Below are positions 27,488-36,707 of a stretch of DNA of 64,000 nt, one piece after another; within the stretch, counting starts at the first letter, position 1, and the number at the start of each line of letters is the position of its first letter. Position numbers and translations under genes: made by a program. The DNA comes from Bin75 sp965200435 (GTDB lineage Bacteria > Nitrospirota > Nitrospiria > Nitrospirales > UBA8639): assembly GCA_965200435.1 (NCBI GenBank), contig OZ241337.1, positions 496,001-560,000 on the forward strand, read 5' to 3'. The notes under the pieces were generated by a model. It did not search any database, was not told where the DNA came from, and was given only the letters and a program-made list of their open reading frames with translations.

Positions 27488-28276
27488 ATGCCGAAGCAAC
27501 ATAGTTCGTCAAAAACTGTTGATACGTTTCGCCTTTCTCTCCCCACCCCTGCTGGCGACCTCCAGGCCGAGATTTCCGTGCCGACAAGTTTCATTCCGGT
27601 GTCGGACATTGTTCCCTTGATGCGTTCCTTGGGAGAACAGGCCCTCAAACTCGAAGAAACGAAAGTCCACCAGACAGGGCAAACGGTTTCCTGTCGAAAA
27701 GGATGTGGTGCCTGTTGCCGCGTGCTGGTCCCCGTTTCTCCCCCTGAAGCCTTTACGCTCAAGAAACGGATCGAGCAATTGCCGGCACCCCAACGAGACC
27801 GCTATCTTCATCGTCTTTCTACGGTGAAGGACACGTTACACAAGGCAGGCCTCCTTGGCCGGCTCGTACAAGCATCCGAAACCCGCACACAGTTGTCCGA
27901 CGAGGATATGGAGCCCATCAATCAAGCCTATTACGCCCAGCGCTTGCCATGTATCTTTCTCGAAGAGGAAGCGTGCAGCATTTATGATTTCCGACCCGCG
28001 GCATGCCGAGAATATCTTGTGACATCCCCGGCTGAGTTTTGCCAGGATATGACGCAGCCTGCCGTCAAACCTGTCTCCGTGCCGTTTCGCATCGCAACGG
28101 TCTTGAGTCTGATGTGGGCAAAGCTTACCGGAGGCCCGGCGCGCTTGATTCCTCTCCCCGTTGCCCTGGATTGGGCAGACCGGCATGCCGAAGAAAACAA
28201 GTCGTATGAGACCGGGGGAACCTTGCTTGAAATGGGGCTGGGAAGAATTTTGGCATTTCTGCGTCAACAATCCTAG
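27488..28276 (+). CDS. YkgJ-type cysteine-cluster protein
   Basis: The 262-residue protein has the CRKGCGACCR cluster (residues about 69-78), LPCIFLEEEACSIYDFRPAACREYLV and a later Cys, the pattern of the YkgJ zinc- or iron-binding family. The N-terminal extension (residues 1-60) and the C-terminal tail are not conserved motifs. Function is unknown. Confidence 0.8.
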   Translation: MPKQHSSSKTVDTFRLSLPTPAGDLQAEISVPTSFIPVSDIVPLMRSLGEQALKLEETKVHQTGQTVSCRKGCGACCRVLVPVSPPEAFTLKKRIEQLPAPQRDRYLHRLSTVKDTLHKAGLLGRLVQASETRTQLSDEDMEPINQAYYAQRLPCIFLEEEACSIYDFRPAACREYLVTSPAEFCQDMTQPAVKPVSVPFRIATVLSLMWAKLTGGPARLIPLPVALDWADRHAEENKSYETGGTLLEMGLGRILAFLRQQS

Positions 28277-28431
28277 CCCATCGCGCGAAGCGATTGCGCT
28301 TTCTAGCAATCCTGTGTTTTTCTCTGCATGGGGTGAGCAGACGGTCCAAGAGAGCACAATCTTGACAAGTCGGCGAACCGGTATGATAAAAGGACACGTT
28401 TGCACACGCTACCTTGCGAGGCCGGAACCCT

Positions 28432-28878
28432 ATGCGAGTCTTTATTTATGCCGACAATCTGAATCCCACTCAACTGAAGAGACGAGCCCCTGAACACAAG
28501 TTTTTGTTCAAGGCCTACCTTCCGGACCACACCATTCACTTCCCGCGCTTTTCCTCTCAGTGGCGATGTGGCATGGCGAGCATCACCCCATCACCGGGCG
28601 AACGCGTGTGGGGGGCGGTCTTTGAACTGACCGACGAAGATTTGAAGATCCTGGATGCCTTTGACGGTGAGGTCCCGGAAGGAGCGTTCCGGCACCTGGA
28701 AGTCACCGTCATGACCGAGGAAGAACAAAAAGAATTGGTGAACACCCACGCGGCCAAACCTATTGGCAAATTTCGCGTCAAGGATGACTACCTGAATTTC
28801 ATCAGGAAAGGAGTCACGCACTGGGGCTTGCCGGAAGAATGTCTCGACATGTGGGAACTCTTTCGACCACGGAAGTGA
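28432..28878 (+). CDS. Gamma-glutamylcyclotransferase-like protein
   Basis: The 148-residue protein fits the GGCT/BtrG-like fold: RVFIYADNLNP at the N-terminus, GAVFELTDEDLKILDAFDGEVPEGAFRHLEVTV containing the catalytic-type acidic residues. The family cyclises gamma-glutamyl groups or acts as small-molecule lyase. The ATG at 28432 gives the conserved start. Confidence 0.72.
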   Translation: MRVFIYADNLNPTQLKRRAPEHKFLFKAYLPDHTIHFPRFSSQWRCGMASITPSPGERVWGAVFELTDEDLKILDAFDGEVPEGAFRHLEVTVMTEEEQKELVNTHAAKPIGKFRVKDDYLNFIRKGVTHWGLPEECLDMWELFRPRK

Positions 28879-28950
28879 CCCCTCAATGGTTGTGTTCAGT
28901 CCATCATATCCAGCCAACCCTCAGACGCGCTGGTATCGAAAGGAGTCGTC

Positions 28951-29277
28951 ATGCCCAAGCCGAAATATCATATTGTCGTATGCACCAACACCAGGCCGCC
29001 CGGTCATCCGAAACCCTCCTGTGGCGGAGCGGGCTCTCAAAACATCCTGATGAATCTCAACATGGGTCTGATGGAACGGGGGTTTCAACCGGGAGAAGTG
29101 CTCGTCACCGGAAGCTCCTGCCTTGGTCCCTGTGAGCATGGCCCCACCTTGGTTGTGTACCCGGACGGCGTCTGGTACTCCCAAGTCAAAGAAGAACACG
29201 TGCCCTTGATCTTGGAGGAACACATCAAAAAGGGAACTCCGGTGGCTCAGTGCAATCCCGATTCCATTTGGACCTAG
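28951..29277 (+). CDS. Thioredoxin-like [2Fe-2S] ferredoxin
   Basis: The 108-residue protein has four cysteines spaced as in thioredoxin-like ferredoxins: VVCTN, PSCGGAGSQ, GSSCLGPCEHGPTLVVYPDGVWY. It probably carries one electron on a [2Fe-2S] cluster. Its neighbours (GGCT, MoaB) give no partner. Confidence 0.85.
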   Translation: MPKPKYHIVVCTNTRPPGHPKPSCGGAGSQNILMNLNMGLMERGFQPGEVLVTGSSCLGPCEHGPTLVVYPDGVWYSQVKEEHVPLILEEHIKKGTPVAQCNPDSIWT

Positions 29278-29304
29278 GGTTGCTGCAACCGTGCTCATCT
29301 CATC

Positions 29305-29844
29305 ATGGCTGCCCATCACGACCCTCACGCGCATAATCAGCCTCCCTCTGCCGAACACAAGGCGCGTGGGCCCGTTTCTATCGAGTGCGGCATTATCACG
29401 TGCAGCGATACGCGAACACCGGAAACCGATAAAAGCGGGCAACTCATTCGAGCGTTACTGACGCAGGGAGGCCACCACGTCGGGACCTATCACGTCGTGA
29501 AAGACGAGCCGGTCGAAGTTCGGGAACTGGTCCGGCGATTGGGCGAACAACCAGGACTCGAGGCCTTGATCATCAATGGCGGCACCGGTATTTCACGACG
29601 TGACTCCACATTTGAGGCCGTCGATGGTCTCCTGCAAAAGCAATTGCCGGGTTTTGGCGAACTCTTTCGCTACCTGTCCTACAAGGAAATCGGCTCGTCT
29701 GCGATGCTGAGCCGTGCCACGGCCGGGCTGTATCAGGGGATCGTGCTTTTCTCTCTTCCCGGTTCGAGCGGTGCGGTGCGCCTGGCCATGGAGGCCCTGA
29801 TCCTTCCTGAACTTCCACATATTATCGGAGAAATGCGGAAATAA
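29305..29844 (+). CDS. moaB: MoaB-type molybdopterin biosynthesis protein
   Basis: The 179-residue protein has the MoaB/MogA fold: IECGIITCSDTRTPETDKSG, LIINGGTGISRRDSTFEAV (the substrate-binding GGTG loop), FGELFRYLSYKEIGSSAMLSRATAG and LPGSSGAV. MoaB/MogA adenylates molybdopterin for molybdenum insertion. It has a His-rich N-terminal tail (AAHHDPHAHNQ) that could bind metal. Full length. Confidence 0.9.
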   Translation: MAAHHDPHAHNQPPSAEHKARGPVSIECGIITCSDTRTPETDKSGQLIRALLTQGGHHVGTYHVVKDEPVEVRELVRRLGEQPGLEALIINGGTGISRRDSTFEAVDGLLQKQLPGFGELFRYLSYKEIGSSAMLSRATAGLYQGIVLFSLPGSSGAVRLAMEALILPELPHIIGEMRK

Positions 29845-29944
29845 GATCCCTTCCCACCTGCAGGCGAGCCTTGGATTTCCGACTCCACGCCTCAGCCGAA
29901 TCGCAGACGGTAGAGAGAAGAGACAGAGATCAGCGTTCGGGATC

Positions 29945-30976
29945 TTAAGGCACGAGAATGATTTTGCCGAACAGCTTGCGGGTGAGCATGTGTTCCTGGG
30001 CCTGGCGGGCTTCGGACAAGGGAAAGACCGAATCCACCACCGGCCGGACGGTCCCGGCCTCGATGAACCGGCTGGCTTCCAGGAGTTCGGCACGGGTTCC
30101 CATGTATGATCCCCTGATCGTCAATTGACGGGAATAGAGGTAGCGCGCGTCCAAGAGATTCTCCGGCCCGGAGGTCGCGCCGCAGGGGACCAACCGTCCC
30201 CCTCGCGTCAACGATCGAAGGCATTGGTCCCATACCGCCTGACCAATGTGCTCAATGACGACGTCCACGCCGTGGCCGCCGGTGAACGTGTGAACGCGTT
30301 GGGCCACGTCCTCCCTGGCATGATTGATCACCATTTCCGAACCGAGTGCTGTGGCTTTTTCGATCTTGTCGTCGGCGCCGACCGTGCTGATAACCCGCGC
30401 ATTACGAAGGCGGGCAAGTTGGATCGCCATGCTGCCGACGCCACTCCCGGCCCCCATCACCAGCACGGTTTACCCTGCTTAGACGTCAGCCAGGGTTTTC
30501 ACCATGTGCCACGCCGTGACCGACACGAGGGGGTAGGCGGCGGTCTGTTCAAAGGTCAATCCGGACGGCATCGGCAGGAGATTTCTCGCAGGGACTTTGA
30601 CGTATTCCGCATAGCCTCCGTGAACCCCGGCGCCCAGGAGATGGTACGTCTGGCAGAAATTGTCCTTGCCGGCCAGGCAGGACTCGCACTGCCAGCAACT
30701 GATGCCCGGGGCAATGACAACGGGTTGTCCGACCGGATACGGCGCGTCTCCGCCCTCTCCGATCCGTTCAACCACGCCACTCACGTCACATCCGGAAATA
30801 TGCGGAAGCGGGATCGTGTAATTGGGGATCCCCTGACGGATCCAAATGTCCAGGTGATTGAGTGCGCAGGCTTTGACCCGGACCAGAACGTCCCCTGCCT
30901 TGAGAACCGGGAGCGGAACGTCTTCACACGTGAGCCGTTCCGGACCGCCATGTCGATGGAAGGTGACGGCTTTCAT
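29945..30976 (-). pseudogene. Zinc-type alcohol dehydrogenase/quinone reductase with two in-frame stops
   Basis: The frame from the ATG at 30976 is a medium-chain dehydrogenase: VKACALNHLDIWIRQG, catalytic-domain GCDVSGVVERIG, a structural-zinc loop CWQCESCLAGKDNFC, then after KTLADV two in-frame TAA codons (30479-30481 and 30470-30472) flank Ala-Gly before the NAD-binding GAGSGVGSMAIQL. The rest runs intact to LFGKIILVP at 29945. The usual sequence is V-x-A-G-E/D-T-V, so both stops replace single codons with no indel. Two nonsense changes four codons apart suggest decay; re-initiation at 30466 is possible but would lack the catalytic domain. Confidence 0.8.
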
Positions 30977-31035
30977 GGTCGATTTCACGCCCCCCGCACC
31001 CCAGCCCTCTCCCGCCAAGGACGAGGGAGGAATAG

Positions 31036-31968
31036 CTAGAACAGGAGCTTCCCTTCCGCCACCATCACGGCTTGTCCGCCCACCTTGACCTCTTGAATGG
31101 CATCATCATCGGAGAACACCTGGACCGTTATCCGTGAAGGCCGGTCGATTTCATATCCCTGTTCCATGAACATTTCGGTGGTCGGGCCGACGTCCACCAC
31201 TCCGTTTTTGACGAGATACGCGCCAAGGGCGCCGCTGGCGCTGCCCGTGGCCGGATCCTCCCATATCCCGATGGGCGCCGCGAACATGCGCGTGTGCACG
31301 TGCGCCCATGCTTCGACGGTCACCGTGGTAAAGACCATGATGCCGTTGGCCCCGAGTTTATCGCAGATGTCCTTCGTGCCCGTCGGATCGGCTTGAATCG
31401 ATTTGACGGCAGTCAGGGTCCTGACCGGGACGATGGCGACCGGCAAACCGGTCGACACCACTTCGATGGGCAGATGCGTTTCCGTAATGGCGGTCTTGTT
31501 CAACTCCAAAGCCGAGCTGATTTCGTAGAGGTCCTGGATGCCATCGACCGTTCCCAGAAATTGCGGCTTCGGCTGGGACATCATCACGCCGTCCACCTGC
31601 CCGTCCACCACGTGCAACTCCACGGGAAAAAGTCCGATGTTGCATTCGAAAAGGTAGCGCGTCACCGATTGCGGCAGGGAAAATTTCTGTAACGAACTCA
31701 GGACGTAAAAGGTGCCGATCACCGGATGGCCGGCAAAAGGAATTTCCTGGGTTGGGGTAAAGATGCGGAGTTTGACAAGCGCCGCCGGGTCCGTTGGAGG
31801 CACCACGAAGACGGTCTCCGAGAGATTCATCTCCCGGGCAATCTGCTGAAATTCCCGCTCGGTCAAATCCGTGGCATCGGGAATCACGGCAACGGGATTG
31901 CCACCAAACGGCTCTTCCGCAAAGACGTCCGCCTTGTAAAATTGGAGGGATCGGGTAGGAGTCGTCAT
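31036..31968 (-). CDS. PhzF-family isomerase
   Basis: The 310-residue protein has the PhzF diaminopimelate-epimerase-like fold: FYKADVFAEEPFGGNPVAVI, the catalytic Glu in MNLSETVFV, IPFAGHPVIGT and WEDPATGSASGALGAYLV. PhzF enzymes isomerise hydrophobic small acids; the true substrate of most is unknown. Full length. Confidence 0.9.
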   Translation of the reverse strand: MTTPTRSLQFYKADVFAEEPFGGNPVAVIPDATDLTEREFQQIAREMNLSETVFVVPPTDPAALVKLRIFTPTQEIPFAGHPVIGTFYVLSSLQKFSLPQSVTRYLFECNIGLFPVELHVVDGQVDGVMMSQPKPQFLGTVDGIQDLYEISSALELNKTAITETHLPIEVVSTGLPVAIVPVRTLTAVKSIQADPTGTKDICDKLGANGIMVFTTVTVEAWAHVHTRMFAAPIGIWEDPATGSASGALGAYLVKNGVVDVGPTTEMFMEQGYEIDRPSRITVQVFSDDDAIQEVKVGGQAVMVAEGKLLF

Positions 31969-32022
31969 ATACGGAGGAAATCCGTCCCTTGCCGCACGAT
32001 GGAACCGGAGGAGCTCACCACA

Positions 32023-33261
32023 TTACGCGCTGCACGGTAAGGCTTCATACTCAGCAACCCAGGGATTTCGAACGTAATCTTCTACGAAATTTTGCAAGGT
32101 CCCGTTGCGGTATAAACGCGAATTGGCGAATTTGGTATCGATCTTATGAAGGACCTTGACCTTCACCCCGGTCTTTTTCTTGAATTCATCCAAGGTCACT
32201 CCCTTGATATCCATATTCGTCCCTCGTCCCGATTCCATCACGCATTTGGGGATGTGGAGTCGCTTCTGACCGGTCAACCGTTCACGGATGTCCTCAAACG
32301 TCAGCAGCACGGTGCAATCGGAATCACCACCCAGCGTCGCATTCGGCACGAACAGGAAACGAGCGCGGTTCTCTCGATACATGTTCAGAATCTTATGGAC
32401 GCTCCCGGCCATCACGACTGTATCTTTTTTCTCCAGCTCCAGGGAATCGAACGCGCTCACGATGCGCTTCCGATTGAGAAATGCCGTGACGTAGGCTTCG
32501 GTGTGAATCGTGGTCAAATTCGGCAGCCCGGCGTCGTAAATCCGTTCAGCTTCAACGCCCAGCGCCTTCCGGCCCTGACGCATGAGGTTGGCCGTTTCCT
32601 CTTTGATGCCGCCTACGGGCGTGAGACAACCCATCCACAACACGCACCGTTGATTGACTCTCGAAATCTCCTTCGCGTCCTTGGACATGGTATGTTCGTC
32701 AAACGCGTAAAAATTGGCCGATGACACCGCAGGGCCGTCCAGCACTTTCATCAGGTGCCGCACGGACGGGGCATGCGGCATCATCTGTTGCCGGTATTGG
32801 CTCAGGGTAATGACCGACAATTCAAAATTGATCCGCCCGGGATATTGTTCCGCCAACCGGTGAATCTTCGGCACATGGACAAAGCCCACCGTGAAAAATT
32901 GAAGGTTTTTATCGGTGTATTTGAGAAAATCCTCAACCCATTCCATGGCCTTGGGATGGAGAAACAGGTCCGTCCACTCCATGTACTCATTGCCCCCCAA
33001 ACACCAATATTGCATGGGATCCGTGGGCTTGGCATTGATGTAATTGAGGATAAACTCCCAATCATCCTGCGTGGTTTTCGGCGGATCCCCGGTCTCGCGG
33101 TAGGAATGGTCGAGTTCGTAGCAAAAGGAGCATTCCACCGGGCACTTTTTCCCGAGACTCAAGGGAATTTTCCCCGCGTCCATTTCGCGGATCAAGACTT
33201 CCCGATACCCTTTGCCCCGGAGCACCAGCGTCGGCTCCATGACCGGCAGATCCCGTCCCAT
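32023..33261 (-). CDS. Radical SAM protein
   Basis: The 412-residue protein has the cluster motif CPVECSFCY (CxxxCxxC, residues about 35-43 from the ATG at 33261). A long C-terminal region (from about CTVLLTFEDIRERL) is not a known accessory domain, and no extra FeS cysteine cluster is obvious. The ATG at 33261 is chosen over the open frame to 33396, with GGAGG about 14 bases upstream; 33240 is also possible. It is the first of three radical SAM genes within 7 kb. Reaction unknown. Confidence 0.78.
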   Translation of the reverse strand: MGRDLPVMEPTLVLRGKGYREVLIREMDAGKIPLSLGKKCPVECSFCYELDHSYRETGDPPKTTQDDWEFILNYINAKPTDPMQYWCLGGNEYMEWTDLFLHPKAMEWVEDFLKYTDKNLQFFTVGFVHVPKIHRLAEQYPGRINFELSVITLSQYRQQMMPHAPSVRHLMKVLDGPAVSSANFYAFDEHTMSKDAKEISRVNQRCVLWMGCLTPVGGIKEETANLMRQGRKALGVEAERIYDAGLPNLTTIHTEAYVTAFLNRKRIVSAFDSLELEKKDTVVMAGSVHKILNMYRENRARFLFVPNATLGGDSDCTVLLTFEDIRERLTGQKRLHIPKCVMESGRGTNMDIKGVTLDEFKKKTGVKVKVLHKIDTKFANSRLYRNGTLQNFVEDYVRNPWVAEYEALPCSA

Positions 33262-33370
33262 TGCTAAACCCAGTCCTCCCGTTCCTCTCTGCGCCGTCCC
33301 GTTCACGCCCCTCTCGGCAGAGAATGACGGAACACGTGACACCGCATTCGCTTTTGCTTCGTTTGCGGCC

Positions 33371-34219
33371 TTATCGCCGGCCAGCCTGCCACTCACTCGC
33401 CAGCCGTTCCGCCTCGACGACCTGATCCGGAGTCATGTTCGAGGCGACCTCACTGCGAAGTCGCATGGCACTGTCGCGCAAATCCCTGTCCCGCTCCGAA
33501 TCCGCAAGCCCGGCAGCCACAGACGTGAACCATTGGTACGCCTGCACATCGCTCTGTGGCACACCTTTCCCATCACGGTACATAAACCCAAGATTGAACT
33601 GGGCCATAGCCTGTCCCTGTTCCGCGGCCTGCCGGTACCACCGTAGCGCCTCAGCCGCATCCTGCGGCACGTCATGGCCCTCTTCGTACATGAACCCGAG
33701 ACTAAACTGGCCGATAGCCTGTCCCTGCTCCGCGGCCTGCCGGTACCACCGTAGCGCCTCAGCCGCATCCTGCGGCACCCCCTGCCCTTCCACGTACAGG
33801 TACGCAAGATTGATCTGCGCAATGGCATCCCCCTGCTCCGCGGCCTGCCGGTACGCTTCGGCGTTGTCTTCCACCCCCGTCTCTTTACGGTACAGGTTCA
33901 CGAAATGAAACTGGGCGTGACCATCTCCCTGCTCCGCGGCCCGCAGATACCACCGCCTTGCCTCAGCCTGATCATGCGGCACGCCATGGCCCTCTTCGTA
34001 CATGAACGCAAGTCCTCCGGTCTGGGCATCGGCATACCCCTGCTCTGCCAGGAAAGAGAACACCCGGAAGAACACGGCAGTCTTGAACGAAGCCCAGGCA
34101 CTCTCCTCAACCGTATGAGCCTCAGCCTCCGCGGCGACAAACGTCACCAGCACCAGCAGGACCACGGCGACCATGCCTTGGCGACCCTTCAGATTTTTCA
34201 ATGCAAAAGATGAGAGCAT
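33371..34219 (-). CDS. Secreted Sel1-repeat protein
   Basis: The 282-residue protein has a signal peptide (to about EAEAHT) and roughly five Sel1-like repeats of 36 residues (for example AQTGGLAFMYEEGHGVPHDQAEARRWYLRAAEQGD). Two successive repeats are nearly identical in DNA: 33606-33670 and 33714-33778 differ at one base in 65, so this array expanded recently. Sel1 repeats bind partner proteins in the periplasm or cytosol. Partner unknown. Confidence 0.88.
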   Translation of the reverse strand: MLSSFALKNLKGRQGMVAVVLLVLVTFVAAEAEAHTVEESAWASFKTAVFFRVFSFLAEQGYADAQTGGLAFMYEEGHGVPHDQAEARRWYLRAAEQGDGHAQFHFVNLYRKETGVEDNAEAYRQAAEQGDAIAQINLAYLYVEGQGVPQDAAEALRWYRQAAEQGQAIGQFSLGFMYEEGHDVPQDAAEALRWYRQAAEQGQAMAQFNLGFMYRDGKGVPQSDVQAYQWFTSVAAGLADSERDRDLRDSAMRLRSEVASNMTPDQVVEAERLASEWQAGRR

Positions 34220-34377
34220 ACGTCGCTACCCTCCTCTATGCGGGGAAACCGTCTGCTTTCGTCACGTCAACTTGCCTTCGTTGCCGATGCTCGCTTGACG
34301 GTCCCTCACCACAACCCGCTCCCGCGAGAAAAGGAAAGCAGGGAGTCACCGTGGCGGACCATACATATTGACATACC

Positions 34378-34710
34378 ATGACACGTTTGCCACACTTCGA
34401 CGTTTCTTGCAGCACGAGATCCCGGTTCATGACGATGTCTTCACCGCCTGCACACACGGAAGAGCCCGTAACCAAAGCCCTCGAACTCTTCAACCTGACC
34501 CTGCCGCTTCACTCTGCTACCTTGTCCGAACGGTACCAGGAACTCCTGGTCACCTGGCATCCTCACCGATACGCCAACCTGACCAACAATCCCAGCAAGT
34601 ATATGCAAATGTACAAGAAAGCGGAGGCGATGACCAAGGACGTGCAGGCCGCGTACACCCTCTTGAAGGACTATCTGGAACGCCACGGTCCCCCCCCTTC
34701 TTCGGTTTGA
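34378..34710 (+). CDS. Degenerate J-domain protein
   Basis: The 110-residue product has a J-domain-like region LNLTLPLHSATLSERYQELLVTWHPHRY followed by helix III (YKKAEAMTKDVQAAYTLLKDYL). The invariant HPD of working DnaJ proteins is HPH here, so Hsp70 stimulation is unlikely. The start may be 34378, 34429 or 34435; none has a good ribosome-binding site. It converges on the radical SAM gene from the opposite strand. Confidence 0.6.
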   Translation: MTRLPHFDVSCSTRSRFMTMSSPPAHTEEPVTKALELFNLTLPLHSATLSERYQELLVTWHPHRYANLTNNPSKYMQMYKKAEAMTKDVQAAYTLLKDYLERHGPPPSSV

Positions 34711-34739
34711 CGGCCGTCCGCTGGCCAGACAGCGGGGCT

Positions 34740-36707
34740 CTAGGTGGCCGAATGACTGACCACCCGCGTCATCCCAGGTTCACCCTCTTTTCCGCCTTCG
34801 GGGTCCACTTTGGCCACCGGCCACGTAATCAATCCGGCCACGGTATCGGGCGCGGCCTCGGCAGGACTATGCCGGGTGGCGTAAATTTGCGGCAACCGGT
34901 TCGTGCCGAACCGTGAAATGTAGAGGAAGATCTGCTCGCGGGCGTTGATCCGTACGGCCCAAGGTTCGAAATCGTTCTGATAAAACTCCTCGCACAACTG
35001 CATGGCATCCAGACAACTCAGGCCCTCCGGTTCATTCAGCGTGTAATAATAATCCAAGGGCATGTCGTACTCATCCTGCTTCTGAATCGTAATGCCGAAT
35101 TTTTCAGGATGCCTGACCATCGGCGTATGGCGATAGGCCACAAAGTAAAACAACTCGACCGAATGGATATCGGTGCTGTTATCGAGCAGGAACTGCCGCG
35201 TCTCCTCGGCTTCTTTCCTGGTTTCGCCAGGGAATCCGTAAAACGCCATCACGTGATTCCAAATCCCCACCTTCGCGGCTTCACGCAAATTATTTTCAAT
35301 CACGCTCTTCCGGGCGTGTTTGTCCATGAGCTCCAGCACGCGCTCATTGGCCGACTCCATACCGTAGTACAAGGTCTTACAGCCGGACTGCGCGGCGACT
35401 CGCCAGGTTTCAGGGTCCTGGAGCGTCTCCTCGAAGCGAATCAACGTGGTCCACTTGATGTCCACCCGTTCTTCAATCAGCAGTTGAGACACCTTTTTGA
35501 AAAGCGCGGGCGGATACGATTCATCGGCAAAGAGAAAATGATCGGCCTGATACGTCTCCTTCAGGGCCTTGACTTCCCGGACCACGTCATGAGCTGGCTT
35601 GCCGCGATACTGGTCAAAGTAGCCTTGCCCATGATCACAGAACGTACACCGCCCCCAGTAACAGCCCCGGGTGGCCAGGTATGGCAGGATACGCGTGGGG
35701 ACAAAGTAGGAATCCAAGGGCAACCCGTTGAAATCAGGTAACGGCAGCGCCGTAGTCTTTTCCGTATAAATCTCCGAATTGATCCGCACGTGCCCGTGTT
35801 CCCGGTACATCAGATTCGGAACCGATTGCCACGTTCGATCACCCACCAGGGCCTCCAACAACCACAGCAACGCGTGCTCGCCTTCATACATGATGGCCGA
35901 GTCAAACACAGAAGAGAAAAACGGCTCCCGTTTCGCCAAATCCTCCTGAAGCCTCGTAATCACGTTCCCTCCGACCGTGACGTGGACGTCCGGGAACGCC
36001 TCCTTGATCATTTTGCAGAAGGTGAATCCCGCAATCAGTTGCATTTTCGTGCCGATGGAGACACCGACCACTTCAGGACGCTCCTTGCTGACCAACGGCA
36101 GCACCAACTGCCGGCACACGTCCCGGTACACGTTCACCTGCTCGTCGTCCAAACACGCGAAGACTTCACTCGAAACCCCGGGCCGGTAGCCCAAATTGCT
36201 CTCCATGGGGTAATAGACGAGAGACGAGGGAAAATACGCCGCGGAGATATACCGCATGACGTCACGAAACACGTTCAACGCCCATTCAAGTTTATCGGCG
36301 TCGTAGAAATCGTCGCTGCGGTTGATGCGTTTCGCCTCCTCGGCCTTCGCAGCCAGGTCCATCACGTCAAAGGCCAGGGCTTCCTGCAAACAGGCTTTCT
36401 GATCAACTTCCTTTTCGCTCAATCCTTCATGCGACTCCCTGGCCTCCAGTGACTTGAGTTGCTGGACCATCCGCGCGTTGACCCAGATCAGGAACATGTC
36501 ACTGAAGAACAACTCGTACATTTCGATGTTCACGTCCTGCTGAACCACTTCATGGCCGTTTTCCCGGAGTACGGCCGTGAGACTCGGCAACGCCAAATAC
36601 GGAGCCGTGGGCACCCATTCCGGCGGGAACAGCAGCAGGGTCTTCAACTTCCGGCCATTTTTTGTCCGCGGCGCCGCGTTCTCAATGTGGATAAGGGAGG
36701 AAGCCAT
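34740..36707 (-). CDS. B12-binding radical SAM protein, paralog 2
   Basis: The 655-residue protein has a cobalamin-binding-like N-terminal domain (TLLLFPPEWVPTAPYLALPSLTAVLRENG; VGVSIGTKMQLIAGFTFCKMI), a long helical insertion (residues about 95-200), and a radical SAM core with RGCYWGRCTFCDHG. Its start overlaps the upstream paralog stop by TGATG, so they are coupled. The domain order is B12 then SAM, as in methyltransferases and ring-contraction enzymes acting on unactivated carbon. The substrate is unknown; an ordinary DxHxxG motif is not visible in the B12 domain. Confidence 0.83.
   Translation of the reverse strand: MASSLIHIENAAPRTKNGRKLKTLLLFPPEWVPTAPYLALPSLTAVLRENGHEVVQQDVNIEMYELFFSDMFLIWVNARMVQQLKSLEARESHEGLSEKEVDQKACLQEALAFDVMDLAAKAEEAKRINRSDDFYDADKLEWALNVFRDVMRYISAAYFPSSLVYYPMESNLGYRPGVSSEVFACLDDEQVNVYRDVCRQLVLPLVSKERPEVVGVSIGTKMQLIAGFTFCKMIKEAFPDVHVTVGGNVITRLQEDLAKREPFFSSVFDSAIMYEGEHALLWLLEALVGDRTWQSVPNLMYREHGHVRINSEIYTEKTTALPLPDFNGLPLDSYFVPTRILPYLATRGCYWGRCTFCDHGQGYFDQYRGKPAHDVVREVKALKETYQADHFLFADESYPPALFKKVSQLLIEERVDIKWTTLIRFEETLQDPETWRVAAQSGCKTLYYGMESANERVLELMDKHARKSVIENNLREAAKVGIWNHVMAFYGFPGETRKEAEETRQFLLDNSTDIHSVELFYFVAYRHTPMVRHPEKFGITIQKQDEYDMPLDYYYTLNEPEGLSCLDAMQLCEEFYQNDFEPWAVRINAREQIFLYISRFGTNRLPQIYATRHSPAEAAPDTVAGLITWPVAKVDPEGGKEGEPGMTRVVSHSAT

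Noticed and set aside
30125..31039. 304-residue frame antisense to the dehydrogenase
   Set aside because: It is a shadow that happens to lack stops; the dehydrogenase is recognisable across the whole region.
33601..33780. CRISPR-like spaced repeats
   Set aside because: The repeats encode Sel1 units of 36 codons inside an intact reading frame; no CRISPR array is seen in the window.
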